24,031 nt of DNA. It comes from Acrasis kona (lineage: Eukaryota; Heterolobosea; Eutetramitea; Acrasida; Acrasidae). Below the pieces are notes generated by a model that had not been told where the DNA came from, ran no database searches, and was given only the letters and a program-made list of their open reading frames with translations. Both the position numbers and the translations under genes were made by a program. The stretch spans positions 1 through 24,031 of the forward strand of contig JAOPGA020000654.1 in NCBI GenBank assembly GCA_026419775.2. The letters run 5' to 3'. Below, in pieces: positions 11,038 to 22,700 of the stretch (the first letter of the stretch is position 1; every line of letters begins with the position of its first letter).

Positions 11038-11119
11038 GCCAGCATAGCTTAGTGGTTTATAATTATAAAGCGTTCGCCTTGTAAGCGAAAGATCATGAGT
11101 TCAATCCTCATTGTTGGCT
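11038..11119 (+). tRNA. tRNA-Thr (anticodon UGU) with enlarged D-loop
   Basis: A cloverleaf can be drawn by hand: acceptor stem 11038-11044 with 11112-11118, D-stem 11047-11050 with 11068-11071, anticodon stem 11073-11077 with 11085-11089, anticodon TGT at 11080-11082 (loop CTTGTAA), T-stem 11095-11099 with 11107-11111 and T-loop TTCAATC, discriminator T11119. All stems pair fully apart from one G-T. The A box (TAGCTTAGTGG) and B box (GAGTTCAATCC) of a Pol III promoter are present and a TTTT run follows at 11123-11126, so it looks active and nuclear. There is no intron after position 37. The D-loop is 17 nt, about twice the usual size, and contains the palindrome TTTATAATTATAAA (11056-11069, reaching into the D-stem). 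Removing 9 nt (TATAATTAT) would restore a standard 8-nt loop AGTGGTTA. Confidence 0.93.
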
Positions 11120-11467
11120 TCATTTTAAAGGTTTTCAGCGGAGCATTTAAAATGATACTGATGAAAATGTGATTGCTATCACTCTCATTACACATGTCTG
11201 AGTACTCTCACAGTTAACCCAACCTAGTCACTTAGTTTAAAATGATTCGATATTGGAGATGGTGTTTGGAGTTTTGAGCAAAACAACACCTGAGACCAAA
11301 AAGAGATTTTTGAAATTTAAATAAAAGTAGTGTGCCACATTCATGTTATTTTGCATATAATACGCAAAACCAATTGATAATTCTTTTCTAAAGAATTTAA
11401 CAAGGTAAAGAAACAAATGTTTCTATGTATGATTCAAACACAGAATGTTAAACTAGTGGAAATCATT
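11120..11467. other. 348-bp gap between tRNA-Thr and the helical-protein gene
   Basis: It holds the tRNA terminator (TTTT at 11123-11126) and, at its right end, the 3' flank of the minus-strand gene. No credible coding frame and no repeat is seen. A weak C/D-box-like signature lies near 11155-11205 (listed separately). The remainder is plain AT-rich DNA. Confidence 0.6.
11150..11206 (+). ncRNA. Weak C/D snoRNA-like signature downstream of tRNA
   Basis: TGATGA at 11159-11164 (box C core, but preceded by C instead of a purine) and CTGA at 11198-11201 (box D) are 33 nt apart. The flanks GATAC and GTACTC can pair over only three bases or so. A snoRNA transcribed downstream of a tRNA is known in plants. 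No rRNA target could be tested. Chance is a serious alternative. Confidence 0.18.
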
Positions 11468-11472
11468 TTATT
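11467..11472 (-). terminator. AATAAA hexamer overlapping the helical-protein stop
   Basis: Read on the minus strand, CAATAAAATG contains both the TAA stop (11470-11468) and AATAAA. This only becomes the stop if the last intron (11518-11560) is spliced, so the two observations support each other. Confidence 0.5.
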
Positions 11473-13591
11473 GGATTATACAATTTTTTTCACCCATATA
11501 CTTTTGGAACTCTATTTCTGCATGTGTGGTTATAATAAAACTGAGTTGTCAAGGACTTACCGTCGTCGTTGCACAATATTTTGATGAGATCCACTAACAT
11601 TTTTTGGGCACCTTGACTTTGTTTTGATTTGTCTCGTACTGCATTTAAAAAACTAATAGGATTAATTTGAAACGAATTTAATATTGTGTACCTATTTTTA
11701 TTGACCTTATCATCAAACATTGCCTCTCCCTCAAATATACTTGAAGATAGGATCTTGTGTAAAGTGTTATCACCCAACTTCTTCTCCTCCTCCAACATTT
11801 GATTTATAATGTTCAAGAAGTTGATTACATCAGCGTCGTCAATAACGTCGCTAGTAAGTACCATGTAAAGCAAATTGCAAAGCTTGCTCAAAAACGGTTT
11901 GGTGATGGCATTCTCCCTTTCGTTCGAAGACTGTTCTGACAATTCCGATCTCCTCCTCTACTAGTGTAAATTAAAAGAAGTACAACAAGATCAACCTTTG
12001 AATCGTCATCTCTTTTAGAACCGTTCATCATCCATCGATAAGGATATTTACGTTCGGCTTTGATTAGAAATCTTGTGAAAAAGATCTTGACAATCACATA
12101 CACCTCCCTCCTTTCTTGTGATTGTATGTCTAATAGCAGCATTGTTTTTAAAAGCTTCTCAAATCTTGATCATAGTGTTGATATTTTAACAACTAAAAAA
12201 AACATACTGTTCATCATGATAAAGAGTATCACGCTTGATATCAAAATCTGTGCGAACATCCTGATGCTCTATTTTGGTCAGATAATCAATGTACTAATAT
12301 AACAGTTATGGTCAACGCGAGGATATTTATCTACCTTGTCGAATAGACTCAAACTAGCAAAGATTGTCTTCTCCATCAAAGCACTTGGAGGAACAGCATC
12401 ACTTACTAATAACTTGATCGTTAGATCGGCCAACTTTTGTTGAAATTCATTTATGTTTTGACCTATAGTGATCAAAAAGTTCATTTTATTCTCTGGAATA
12501 CGTTCTAGCAACCTAAGAGTTACGCATAGAGCAGAGAACGTTTGGTCGTGCTTATTTAAAATTAATTGTTTTTCATGCACCTTTTTAATCAATAAATCAT
12601 AAAAAAATAACAAAAATTACTATTTGGCCAAGAGGCTTTGTTTTATCTTCATCTCCATCTGTATTTTTTATTAAAGTTGGCATTTTGATCATATCTACCA
12701 ATGATTTGATTGTGTCAGAATCATAAAACATCAAGTAGAATGAATCTGATTTGTTTGTTCTTGATACATGGATCAAAATATTGAGCATCACACGCATTAA
12801 CCCTATTTGGATAACATTATATTCGTCAGAGTTAGTCTCCAAGAATACATCAAGACACTTTTGTTTGTTTTGGCCAATATTAGCAATCTGCTTCAAGGCT
12901 TTGATTGGCTACGTACGTCATGAGATTATGATGCAAGTTAACTTACATTAGGCTCTATTTGGTCACCATTCATAAAAAGACAGGTCATTCCTAGATGCTC
13001 TCTTGTAAGTACAACCAAGCTCTCTACTGCGGCTTGTAATACCACTTCATTGCTTTTTATTTTTTTTGCACTCTCGACTAGATTTGATAACTGCGACTGA
13101 GTAAACTGAACAGAATTGTATAGTTGTTGATTCGATTGTTCTGAGCTAGATTTTGAGTTGACGATATCGATAAGCGACGATAGCTCCATGACCTGAGCAG
13201 GTTCCAAGCAAATCTTCATTGAATCTCTTATAGAATGAGCTTCTTCTTTGTATTCTATTGATAGTGATGAGGATAATTCTTTTTTAGTAACTCTCGACTC
13301 TAATTCGTTATCGAGCTGATTGATTTGTTGTTCAATTGCAGATTGCAATGTTAAATGTTCATGTAGCGCGTCGATAATTAATCGTTGTCTTTTATATATA
13401 ATGTGGTCCAATATGATGGTGATGAACATTTCTTTTCTTTGTTCACCTCCAAGATACTCTGAACTATTGGTGCATTCCAAGCAGTTTGAAAGAAAGTTTT
13501 TGAGTGCCTTCTGCCATCTTGACGGGCTAAGAATAACAGAATCACTTTCACCTTGGAATAAATCGATAAGGTCAAACTCTGTTTGATTCAT
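11468..13591 (-). CDS. Unrecognised helical protein (7 exons)
   Basis: On the minus strand, exons 13591-12947, 12908-12621, 12580-12335, 12293-12208, 12164-11996, 11957-11561 and 11517-11468 join in frame to 626 residues; introns are 38, 40, 41, 43, 38 and 43 nt. I do not recognise the family. The sequence is almost all helix-forming. Residues ~60-130 have coiled-coil character (INQLDNELESRVTKKEL); later parts are runs of amphipathic helices (VLQAAVESLVVLTREHLGM, VTLRLLERIPENKMNFLI, LCNLLYMVLTSDVIDDADV), which could be an armadillo/HEAT-like solenoid. There is no signal peptide, membrane span or enzyme motif. The last intron has perfect ends (GTAAGT...GCAG), so the true C-terminus is probably DDEIEFQKYMGEKNCIIQ and not the read-through version ending near 11490. 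The stop TAA sits within AATAAA. An optional 39-nt in-frame intron may lie at 11653-11691. Confidence 0.8.
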
Positions 13592-13731
13592 CTAGGTTGT
13601 CTGTTGATGTTTGTTTTACAAAATTAAAAAGTGAGCTATGAACTTTTGCTCCCTATCGAATGGATTACTGAATTCGACGATCATGCCAGAGGAACAAATA
13701 CATGACAAGAATAATTTTTTAGAGATCAAAA

Positions 13732-13737
13732 TTTATT
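13732..13737 (-). terminator. AATAAA hexamer at the VPS13 stop
   Basis: The VPS13 stop TAA (13738-13736) is followed directly by a second TAA, and the AATAAA hexamer spans the junction. About 140 bp separate it from the start codon of the next minus-strand gene at 13591. Confidence 0.45.
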
Positions 13738-16700
13738 ACAAAACAGTACTACTGGTAGTCACCACAGTTGAAGTAGTTTGCCCAACAGGTATTCCGCTCT
13801 GTGGTGCTACGACCACTTGTTGTTGCTGTTGCTGCTGTAACTGGGCCTCCTCATATGCCTCTCTCTTCTTTTTGACAACCTCGGCAATGGCACCATTCAA
13901 ACGAGTCCAGAAAATCTTGATGGATGATTCGCTATCGGTGGTAATCTTCTTTCTAACCGTAACAACATTCTCTCTTACTTTGGTCTGACTCTCGTACGTC
14001 AACGTGATAATCTGGAATGGTTCGTTGTAATTCAATTCGGTGATGGTATCCAATCCCACTCTCCATTTCTCCTTTTCATTTTCTAATGAAATCTTGATGA
14101 TGCTCAAATTGGTCAACAAGTAAATGTCGCGCTCCTTCTTGTTACGCGTGAATCCGATGGCATGTTCGTGCTCTGCGTACTGCGTGACTTCCTTGTCCAA
14201 TCCCTTCCTACGTAGACCACCGCCAGCCATGCGCTGCTGTTGTTCTCTGTATCCCAATCGAACGTCGTTGACTGCGTACAACATGTACTGTCCCAATGCA
14301 CTTTCGAATTCATAAGTGGTGATGGCGCCATCTTCTCTGAATGTTCTTGGGTACCTCACCCTTCTTCTCCTGCGAATTACTTGTTCTCTGCTGTCCAATC
14401 CGTTGGCGAGACCTTCGGTGGCCTTGGCAGTAAAGTCCACGATGCCAGTGATTGGTTTGGTGGGTATGCCAATGATACCTCTGCCCACTCCCTTGATCAT
14501 GTCCCAAGTGTCTCCTCCATCTGCAGTTACTTTGCGTGGTTCCTTGTAGATGCCAGTGACGCCATCCACGAATCCACCCACCAACACATCGCTGGCGTCG
14601 CTGAGTCCTTGTCTGGACGTATTGGCTTTGTTGATCAACATTTCTCTTTCCTTTCTGCGGTTGTAGTCGCGATCGAGCGTCAAGTAACTAATGCCTCTTC
14701 CCAAGCTGTAGCTGACCCTCGATACCGTCTTGAATGCTCCGTGCAGCGTGTTCTTGAATAAATCCTTTCCGCCCTTGCTGATTCCTCTGGTGGTATCTCC
14801 TTGTTTGTGATGGTGATACTTGTGAGAATGAACGCCAGCTTCGCTCTCGATGCTGCTCTCTCCGGTGGTGCTTCGACTGTTCTGCACTGGTTTCTTGACC
14901 ATGCCCTTGACACCTGACTTAATGTCCTTGACCAATCCTAATGGATTTCCAATAATGTTCAAGCTGCCCAATACCTTGTATAGTTCCTTGAGTCCTTGTT
15001 TGGTGTAGTGCTTGATCATTTTGTTTTGAATGTCGGTGCTCGATACCATTTCCTTGTTCATGGTGAGATGATTGAGTTGGAGCGGAGCGTCGTCAATGTT
15101 GATGAGCGTCATGCCTAGTGCCTCCAAGAAGCGATAAATGTTGGATTCTGCTAATCTTGGATTCTCCGTGCGATCAAAGTAGAACGTGGTGTGCATGCGA
15201 ATGTCATCTAGAATGAATTTATCAAAGTATAATTTGGTGGGCACGGTGGATACTGCTCCAGTGGCTGTCGTGGTGCCGGTGGTGCTTGCTCTGGGTGCGC
15301 TTTGAGTGATTCCTGTGTTGACGCTTACCACGTCGTCATGAACGAGCACTGGTTGTTCCACAATGGTACTGGTGGTGACGACGCTGGGTGGTTCGACAAC
15401 TTGTACGATTGGTTGTTGTTGTTCGACTATTGATTGTTGCACAAATTCTCCAAATTCATTCACATATTCAACGATGCGCACCGTCTCTACTGGCGTCGCT
15501 GCTGCTACAATGATTTGCGGTGGATTCACCACTGTTGTGGTCTCTACGGTGTCGACGTACTCCAAGTGCTCATCTTGATACGATAATTTCTCATCTTGAA
15601 GTGCAACGTTTTGTTGAAGTGGATCAGATAACAACACTTGACCAGTGACTGGATCCACTGGTGCGTTCAATACTGCTTGTTTCTCCACAGGTGCCAATAA
15701 CAAGGTATCCACTTGATTCTCATTATCAATGTGCTCCAGAGCAGCATTCACGCCAGTGTTACTATTGTTATCCTTCGATATGATGGCAATGCTGCTATTG
15801 TTGCTATTGTTGATGATTCCTAACAAATCGCTCACCATGGTATATAAACTCTCCACCAATTTGAAATCCAATTGTAAAGTGCTCTCTTGAATACCAACGT
15901 ACACGTAAGGGAACATTTGAATAGAAGTGTCCATTTCCAAATGAGGTTGCTCCTCCAATTGTTCTTGTAGGACGGTATTAGGTACGCTCTGATAAGAATT
16001 GACGCTGTTGTTATCTTGTTGATTGGTTTGTTGTTTGAAGCGAGTGAGAGAGTGTTGATCGTCGTCACGTGTGGGTTGGTCCTGTAATTTGGCAAATGAT
16101 TCGGTATTGGTGTTGACCCTGTTGGTGACGATGCTACGGCATAAACTCAATCGAACCATGGGCTCATCATACAATTCATTTCTGTTGGTGAACAACACTG
16201 GGAATGCAGCAGTATGATCGGCATTATCCAATTGTAAGTGTTGAATCATGACGTCAACAAATTGATTCTTCAATGTGGTATCGAATTGCACGAATACGCC
16301 CTCCATGTAAATATACAATAGTTCCTTCGGTAAGAATGAATCAAATTCTCTTCCGTATTGTCTCACTAGATTAGAATTATCGATCACGCTGATACCAATG
16401 CTCGTGATGTCGACCAACAAGCTCATATTGAACAAATCAGTTTGTTGACGCTCTAATATGGCCTGTGCCTCTTGAGTGATGATTTCTTGAGTAACGATAT
16501 CGTTGGTTTTACTTGCAGGATTTCCGCTCATGCTTCTCAATTGATTGGGAGTGGTGAGCGTATTTAATTGATGAGATAAACTCAATACGCGAGTGGTTCC
16601 TTGCCAGTTCACTAGCAGATGGGCAAGACGCAAGTTCAGTAGACGAATGGTCTTTACTGCTTGATCTGCTTCTGACATGTCGATGGTATAACTACCGTGC

Positions 16701-19700
16701 ATCGAATTTGTAAAATCGAATCGAACCAATAATTCGCCAATTTCACCAGCAGTGTTTGGATTCTTGGTATCCTTTTCGTTCTTCATTCTCTTCAACACTG
16801 CGGGATCATCCCATGTGTAGGGCAACGAACAATGTGCTTGGACCAACCACCAACGATGGGTACCTGGTTGCGACACTAGAATATCTTGATCCAAATCATT
16901 ATCGATGCGATAGGGCGATGAGGATGTTTCTGGTGCGGTGAAGCTCATCACGATGCATGAATCTACCATTTCAATGTTAATGTGAATCACCTTCTTGACG
17001 ATGAGTGGTATTTTATCCAATGCATCCAATGAAGTGTACATCCAGCTGGTGTTATTTGTGTTGGGCAATTGGATCATTTTCATTTCCATCAATCCCAATC
17101 GATTAATGGGGAACGGCATGGCGCTGATTTGATAATTTTCTGGATCGAGCGTGGCATCGCCCATGCCCAAATAAATCTTGATCGAATCCAAATTATCGAC
17201 GTTTCCATTGTTGGGGAAGTATAGACAACTACTTTGACCGCTCATGAACGTGACCCTCTCGTTGGTTCCCTCCAATATGAGTTCGATTTGACGATCGGTT
17301 CCATTCGCCACGCGATAACGACTGGTGAATGTCACAATCTTTGTTCGTTTGTATTTGCCAGGTGCGCTCACGGTGTGAACGCCGATGGGATATACCGTGT
17401 TGGCACTGGTTGCAACCGTGTATTGATCTTGATCGATCACATCCAAGCTGACTGCGCTACTATCCGTAGAATCATTGATGCTGACGGTGACCTTTTTATC
17501 GGAGCGATTCACGTTGGTGTTGTCGCTGATGCCAGCATCTGGAGAGTCGTTGAAGCTGAACATGACTGGGTGCTTGCGCGAAGTATAATCATTGGTATCC
17601 AAATCTTCTTGCAAGTAATTCTCGAATTGGTCGTATTCATTGTTCAAGTAGTGTTCGTTCTTGGTCCATTCGCTGGCATTGTTTTGATTAAAGAACATGC
17701 TGGCTACATAATTGCGCAATCCCCTCTTCTTTTGACCGTGCTCATGTTTGTGTTCTTGTTTGACGAGTAGGGCTTGATTGGTGTGGTTCATGATCCAGTA
17801 GGGACTGAATAATACCATGTGGCGTTGCGATCGAATTCCGCTGTCGCTAAAGTCAATGTACACGTTGAACATGTCCTTGTCGCTTCCATCTGTTCTGTTC
17901 ATGGTGACCATGTTGGTATCGGCTGCTGAATAGGTCTTGTCCTGATTGATGGAGAAATCTTCTTGTACGGGTATGATGCTACTAATCTTGACTTGATTTT
18001 GTGTTTGATGCATTAATTTATTATCCACGATATGAGGTGCATGAATAAACAAGTGTTGTTGTGATGGATCATCGATGCTCAAATTCGAAATTTGATCCAA
18101 TTTGACCAACTTCAATCCCAATACATCTCTGTAGACATTTACGCCATAAACGAACTCGGTCATTCCTCTCTTCAATTCGCCCATTGCAATCACCATGTTT
18201 TGTGCATTGAGCGGATCATGTTTATATAGCATGTAGGCCATATCGAGTCCCAATAAATTCTCGATGGCAAGTGGTGGTCTAATCTCCAACGTACATACGC
18301 ATCTCGTCAACATGAGTTCGTCGCTCATCTCTGCAATATCGTGTTCGTACAATTCCCATCCACGTTGTTCCATCACCTTTGGTTGCACCGTTGCATACAG
18401 TGCAGTGGTATTATCGTTGCTCACGTTCGATAAGAATCGAGCATCATTTGGCGTCTTCATCATGTGAAGGAATTGCATGGAGTGATGATCGTCGTCGTTC
18501 AGCAACATGTTCCATTGATGATCGGATGGTAATTTGAAATCAGGTTTGGGTCTCACCAATAAAGTATCCCTCACCATTTGAATGGGTATACCAATGGTTT
18601 GACCAGGTTCCAATTGACCAATCACCTGTACTTGTTGATTGATGGCACGAATGTGACCAATTTCATAATTGATGGTACATTGATTTCTGATGGTGATTGG
18701 TGATTTGATGGTCACGATGGCCCTACCACGTTCGAATTCAATGGTAATGTGCATGGGTCCATATTGAGTGGGGAACAATGAATATCCTCTGCTTCTTGTT
18801 GATTTGTTGAGCGTTAATCGAGTGCGATCGGTCGTGTTTGGTAATTGTAATTCGATAATGGTCTCGCTGCTGCTTCCACCTCCCAATTCTGGTGCATCTA
18901 CTGCATAATAATTACTCGGATTGAATCCATATTCATTTCCACTGGGTATGATGGTGGGCGTCAATTCGACGTATTCATTTTGTAGACTGCTGGTTTCGAT
19001 TAATCTAAATTCCAAATCACATCCCGAGTGATTTCTGACAGTGTACAAATCTAATTCTTGAAGAATTTGTTTGTGGCCAGTAAAATCTTCCTTCCACAAT
19101 TGAACGCTGGTCAATACCGATCTCAACATTTCTTGAGAAATGTTAATGTTTAATACATCGATATCTAGCGTTCCAATCACGATGCGATGTGGTGGTTCTG
19201 GAATATCCTTGCTGACCACTTGCATGGCCAATTCATTTTGTTCTACTCCTTGTTCAGGTATGATTGCATTTTGATCAAAGTGAACATGACGAGCGGTTGG
19301 TTCTCCAATGATGGCAGCAGCTGGATTGGTTGCTGGATTGGTGGTACTTGATGCGATGGTTGCAGCAGTGTTGATGACCGGTTGTTGAGCGCTCAATACT
19401 TGACTGGTGGAAGTGGTGGTGGTCAATGCAGGGTATTCCAACGTGGTGGTGGTGATCTTGGGACCGAATCCAGGTTGATCCATCAACACCACAACCTTCT
19501 CGGTGGGTTCAATATTTGGCATTTCCAAAATGGCATGATTGACAATTTCTGAATTTCTAATTGGTTTCTTTTCGTATTCGACTAATAAACCATAAGGTTC
19601 GATCAATGGTTCCCAATCACCAACTCTCATGTTATAGTGATGAGCTGCAAAGAAGATTGCAACGTTGATTGCAATTTCGTTGATCACGTTTGTCTTTTTT

Positions 19701-22700
19701 AACACACCGGTCGATATGTGAGATTGACGTGTTTCGACGCGATCGATCAATACATCCAATAAAGGAATATCATAACCGAAAATGTCATCCACCAACAAGA
19801 ATCTAAACATGTTACCGACGGTCAGAATGTTAATGTGGAAATCAGTAATGCTATCTTCGTATAATTCGCTCGATGTGGTCCTGGCTACTGCCATGGCTGG
19901 TGGTTTATCTTGTTCATCAGATGGTTGGGTGTTATCCACCGAATCAATTGGCAAATTGGATTGATCTTGATTCATGCGATTCGTGAATACAGTAATGATT
20001 TGATTGATGAGCTTAATGTCTCTGTATGATACTTGCAATCGAATGGAATTTCTAATATTGACCGATGCAAATTTGTTGACTAATTTATCTCTAAAGTCGT
20101 GCTCGTTGGTTTCCAAACTAGCGACAACGTGCACGTTCTCCAATAACGCTTGAGTGTCTTTACGTGGTCGTTTGTTGGTAAAGTGAACTTTGATTTGTCT
20201 TTGTAGCTCTGGATCAATCACTTGTTTGGCGTGTTCCATGGTGACGCTCAATTCGCGCAACTCTGCTTGGTATAATTCGTATCCATTGGGCCTTGTTTGA
20301 ATGTTTAATCCTGCACTGAGTGCCACTACCAATCGACTCGAACGAGCATCGCGAACGTTGATGGGAATGCTGATGGTGGGCCTGCCGAAACTAGCTTCAA
20401 TGTTTAACATGGCAATGGGCAATGGTTCTGCTTCCTTGTCATGAGCTCTCTTGAGTACTTGATCTCTTGCCTTCTTTTTCAAGATTTGATTCTGCAAGTA
20501 ACAACCAGATGTGGTGGGTGCCATGGCCTTTGATTCGCTGTCCTTGCGATCGACCAAAAAGTCAAATTCATTCAAATCATATTCAATCTTGACGCTCTTC
20601 ATGACCAATTTGACGCCTTCCGAAATGTAAATACGAGGCGTGACGTCCTTGTCGTCGACGGTGGAATTGATGGTGCGACCTGTTAATATTCTGATGGTGT
20701 GTTTTCTACCGTCAATCATGATGGTGGATCCATGAGCACCCTTGATGACCAATCTTGATTCGGATGTAATTTCCAAATCTTGATCCAAGTAGGTATCTTG
20801 TGAAATGATAATGTCGTAACCAATTTGTTGTTGCATGGGATGTAATCGATCGTTCATCTTGTGGTTCCACTCTTGAATATCGTTCTCGTGTCTCTCTCCA
20901 ATTTCTTTACCCAATCCAGTTCTCTTCATGAAGAAATCTCTCACGGTGAAAATCAAATCCGGATCAATTGTGAATCTTGGATTGCCCAATTCTAATCTTG
21001 CGATGGTCTCGGAGCTCACGTCTTCGCGACTACCTGCTCCCATTTGGTCCATGATCAATTTGATGAAATCTTGTCTTTCTGCCGGTGGGTTTTCGCCTCT
21101 TTCTACCGATCTCAAATATTCGTGATCAGAATCAACAATCATCTTGTAGAGTGATTCTGATTCGGAACGTAAATCTTTGGCGGTGAGTCTGGCCACGTTG
21201 ACAGAGATGCGAGCAGTTCGGTTTGGTTCTCCGCCGGGTATCACCATTGCTTTTAACGAAGTGATGCAGACGCCAACTAATGGATCCTGTTGTCTCCATC
21301 CAACGTCATAACCAGATCCTCTCAACAATCTCAAATTCAATTCCTTAATTTCAAACATGATTCTGAACGTCTTGTTTCCTTTTCTCTTTAATTTTGCATC
21401 CTCCTTCTCTGCTTCTTCTCTCTCCTTTTCGAATTGCAACACGTGTTCTTTCTTTTCTTGATGCTCTCTCTTTTGACGATCTTCTTCTGCTTGTTCGATG
21501 GTCTTAAAGCGATTGGGAGCCTTGTCGAGCGCATTTTGTTCTGCCTTGCTCAATTTTCCGTAATTGGATAGAGCACGAGTGGATCGATGAGGCGGAGGTT
21601 GTTGTGCCTTCTTTTCCTCTGCAATTTCGTTGGCCCATGGGTTGATATCTTCGGTGTCGTTGATATTTCTGCCCAGTACTTCCAAAAATACTTCGTATTG
21701 CTCGTGCGTAATGTTGATGCTTAATTTGGGAATCACCACATTTAAAGATCCATCATCACTATCTTCATCGAATTCTTGATTCATTTCCACTTTTAGTTTG
21801 TCTTGAGCGGTTTGAATTTCTAATTTCTCGTGACGAATTTCAGCAGCACTCTTTTTCACTCTGGTGATGCGCCTCGCGTCGAGTGCTACGTTAACTTCGT
21901 CCACGATCTTGATGTCCTCTTGACCATGTCTAGCATTTTCGCTTTGTTCGTTCATGACGGTAGTAATGTTGAAATTCTTGACTTGAATGTTATAATCTTC
22001 CACAAAGATCATTCCATCATCGTTCACATCTTGCAAATTATTTTTGATTTGAATCAATCCCAAATCAATGGCAATTCCTTCCTTGCTCAACCTGCTCACG
22101 GGAATCATCAAGTGTGGATTCTGAATGTTGACGTCAATGTCAATGATGAATTGTTTGGGTTCCTCTTCGATGGCCGCTGATTGTTGATCATTTTCTTGTT
22201 TCTTGTTAGCGGCTTGTTGTTGACCCAATTCCTTCGCTGCTTGTTGATTACTTCCATTAATACTCTGCATCAATGGTCCATTGTTGAAATAGGTAATCAC
22301 TTTGTAAATGACGCGATGTAAATATACAATTCTCAATTCTGCAATTTCGGCCTTGATGATGATCATGTTAATTTTATTTTGATCATATACTTTTTGTTGT
22401 GCTGGATTCTCTAATTCGTCCTCTGCATCGCTTTGTTCCTCCAGACCTACACCTGGTTTGATTAATCTAGAATCGAACAGGAACGATATCAATGGTTTTT
22501 CTCTAATGTGATCGGGTATGTCGTCGTTGCGACGCTCGATGGTGTGTGCTTCGTGATCATCGTGGCGATCCATCGATTGTTCTGATTTACCGTGTTGATG
22601 AACGCCTAATATAATCTTGTACAATTCGTCATTTGGATCTTGACCCAATTCGTACTGCTTGATTTTAATGTTGCCCAATTTACCACCGACGCTGCTCATT

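Noticed and set aside
11490-11517. C-terminus of the helical protein ending in RNRVPKVYG
   Set aside because: It requires reading through an intron with GTAAGT and GCAG ends; the spliced version ends at a stop within AATAAA like its neighbours.
13795-13850. Triplet repeat near the VPS13 3' end as a mobile or microsatellite element
   Set aside because: It is a short mixed CAA/CAG tract coding for the poly-Gln tail, part of the reading frame.
14240-14761. Plus-strand open frame of 173 codons opposite VPS13
   Set aside because: It lies fully antisense to strongly conserved VPS13 C-terminal sequence, resembles no protein family and has Cys/Ser-rich shadow composition. The same applies to 17234-17770 and the other frames opposite VPS13.
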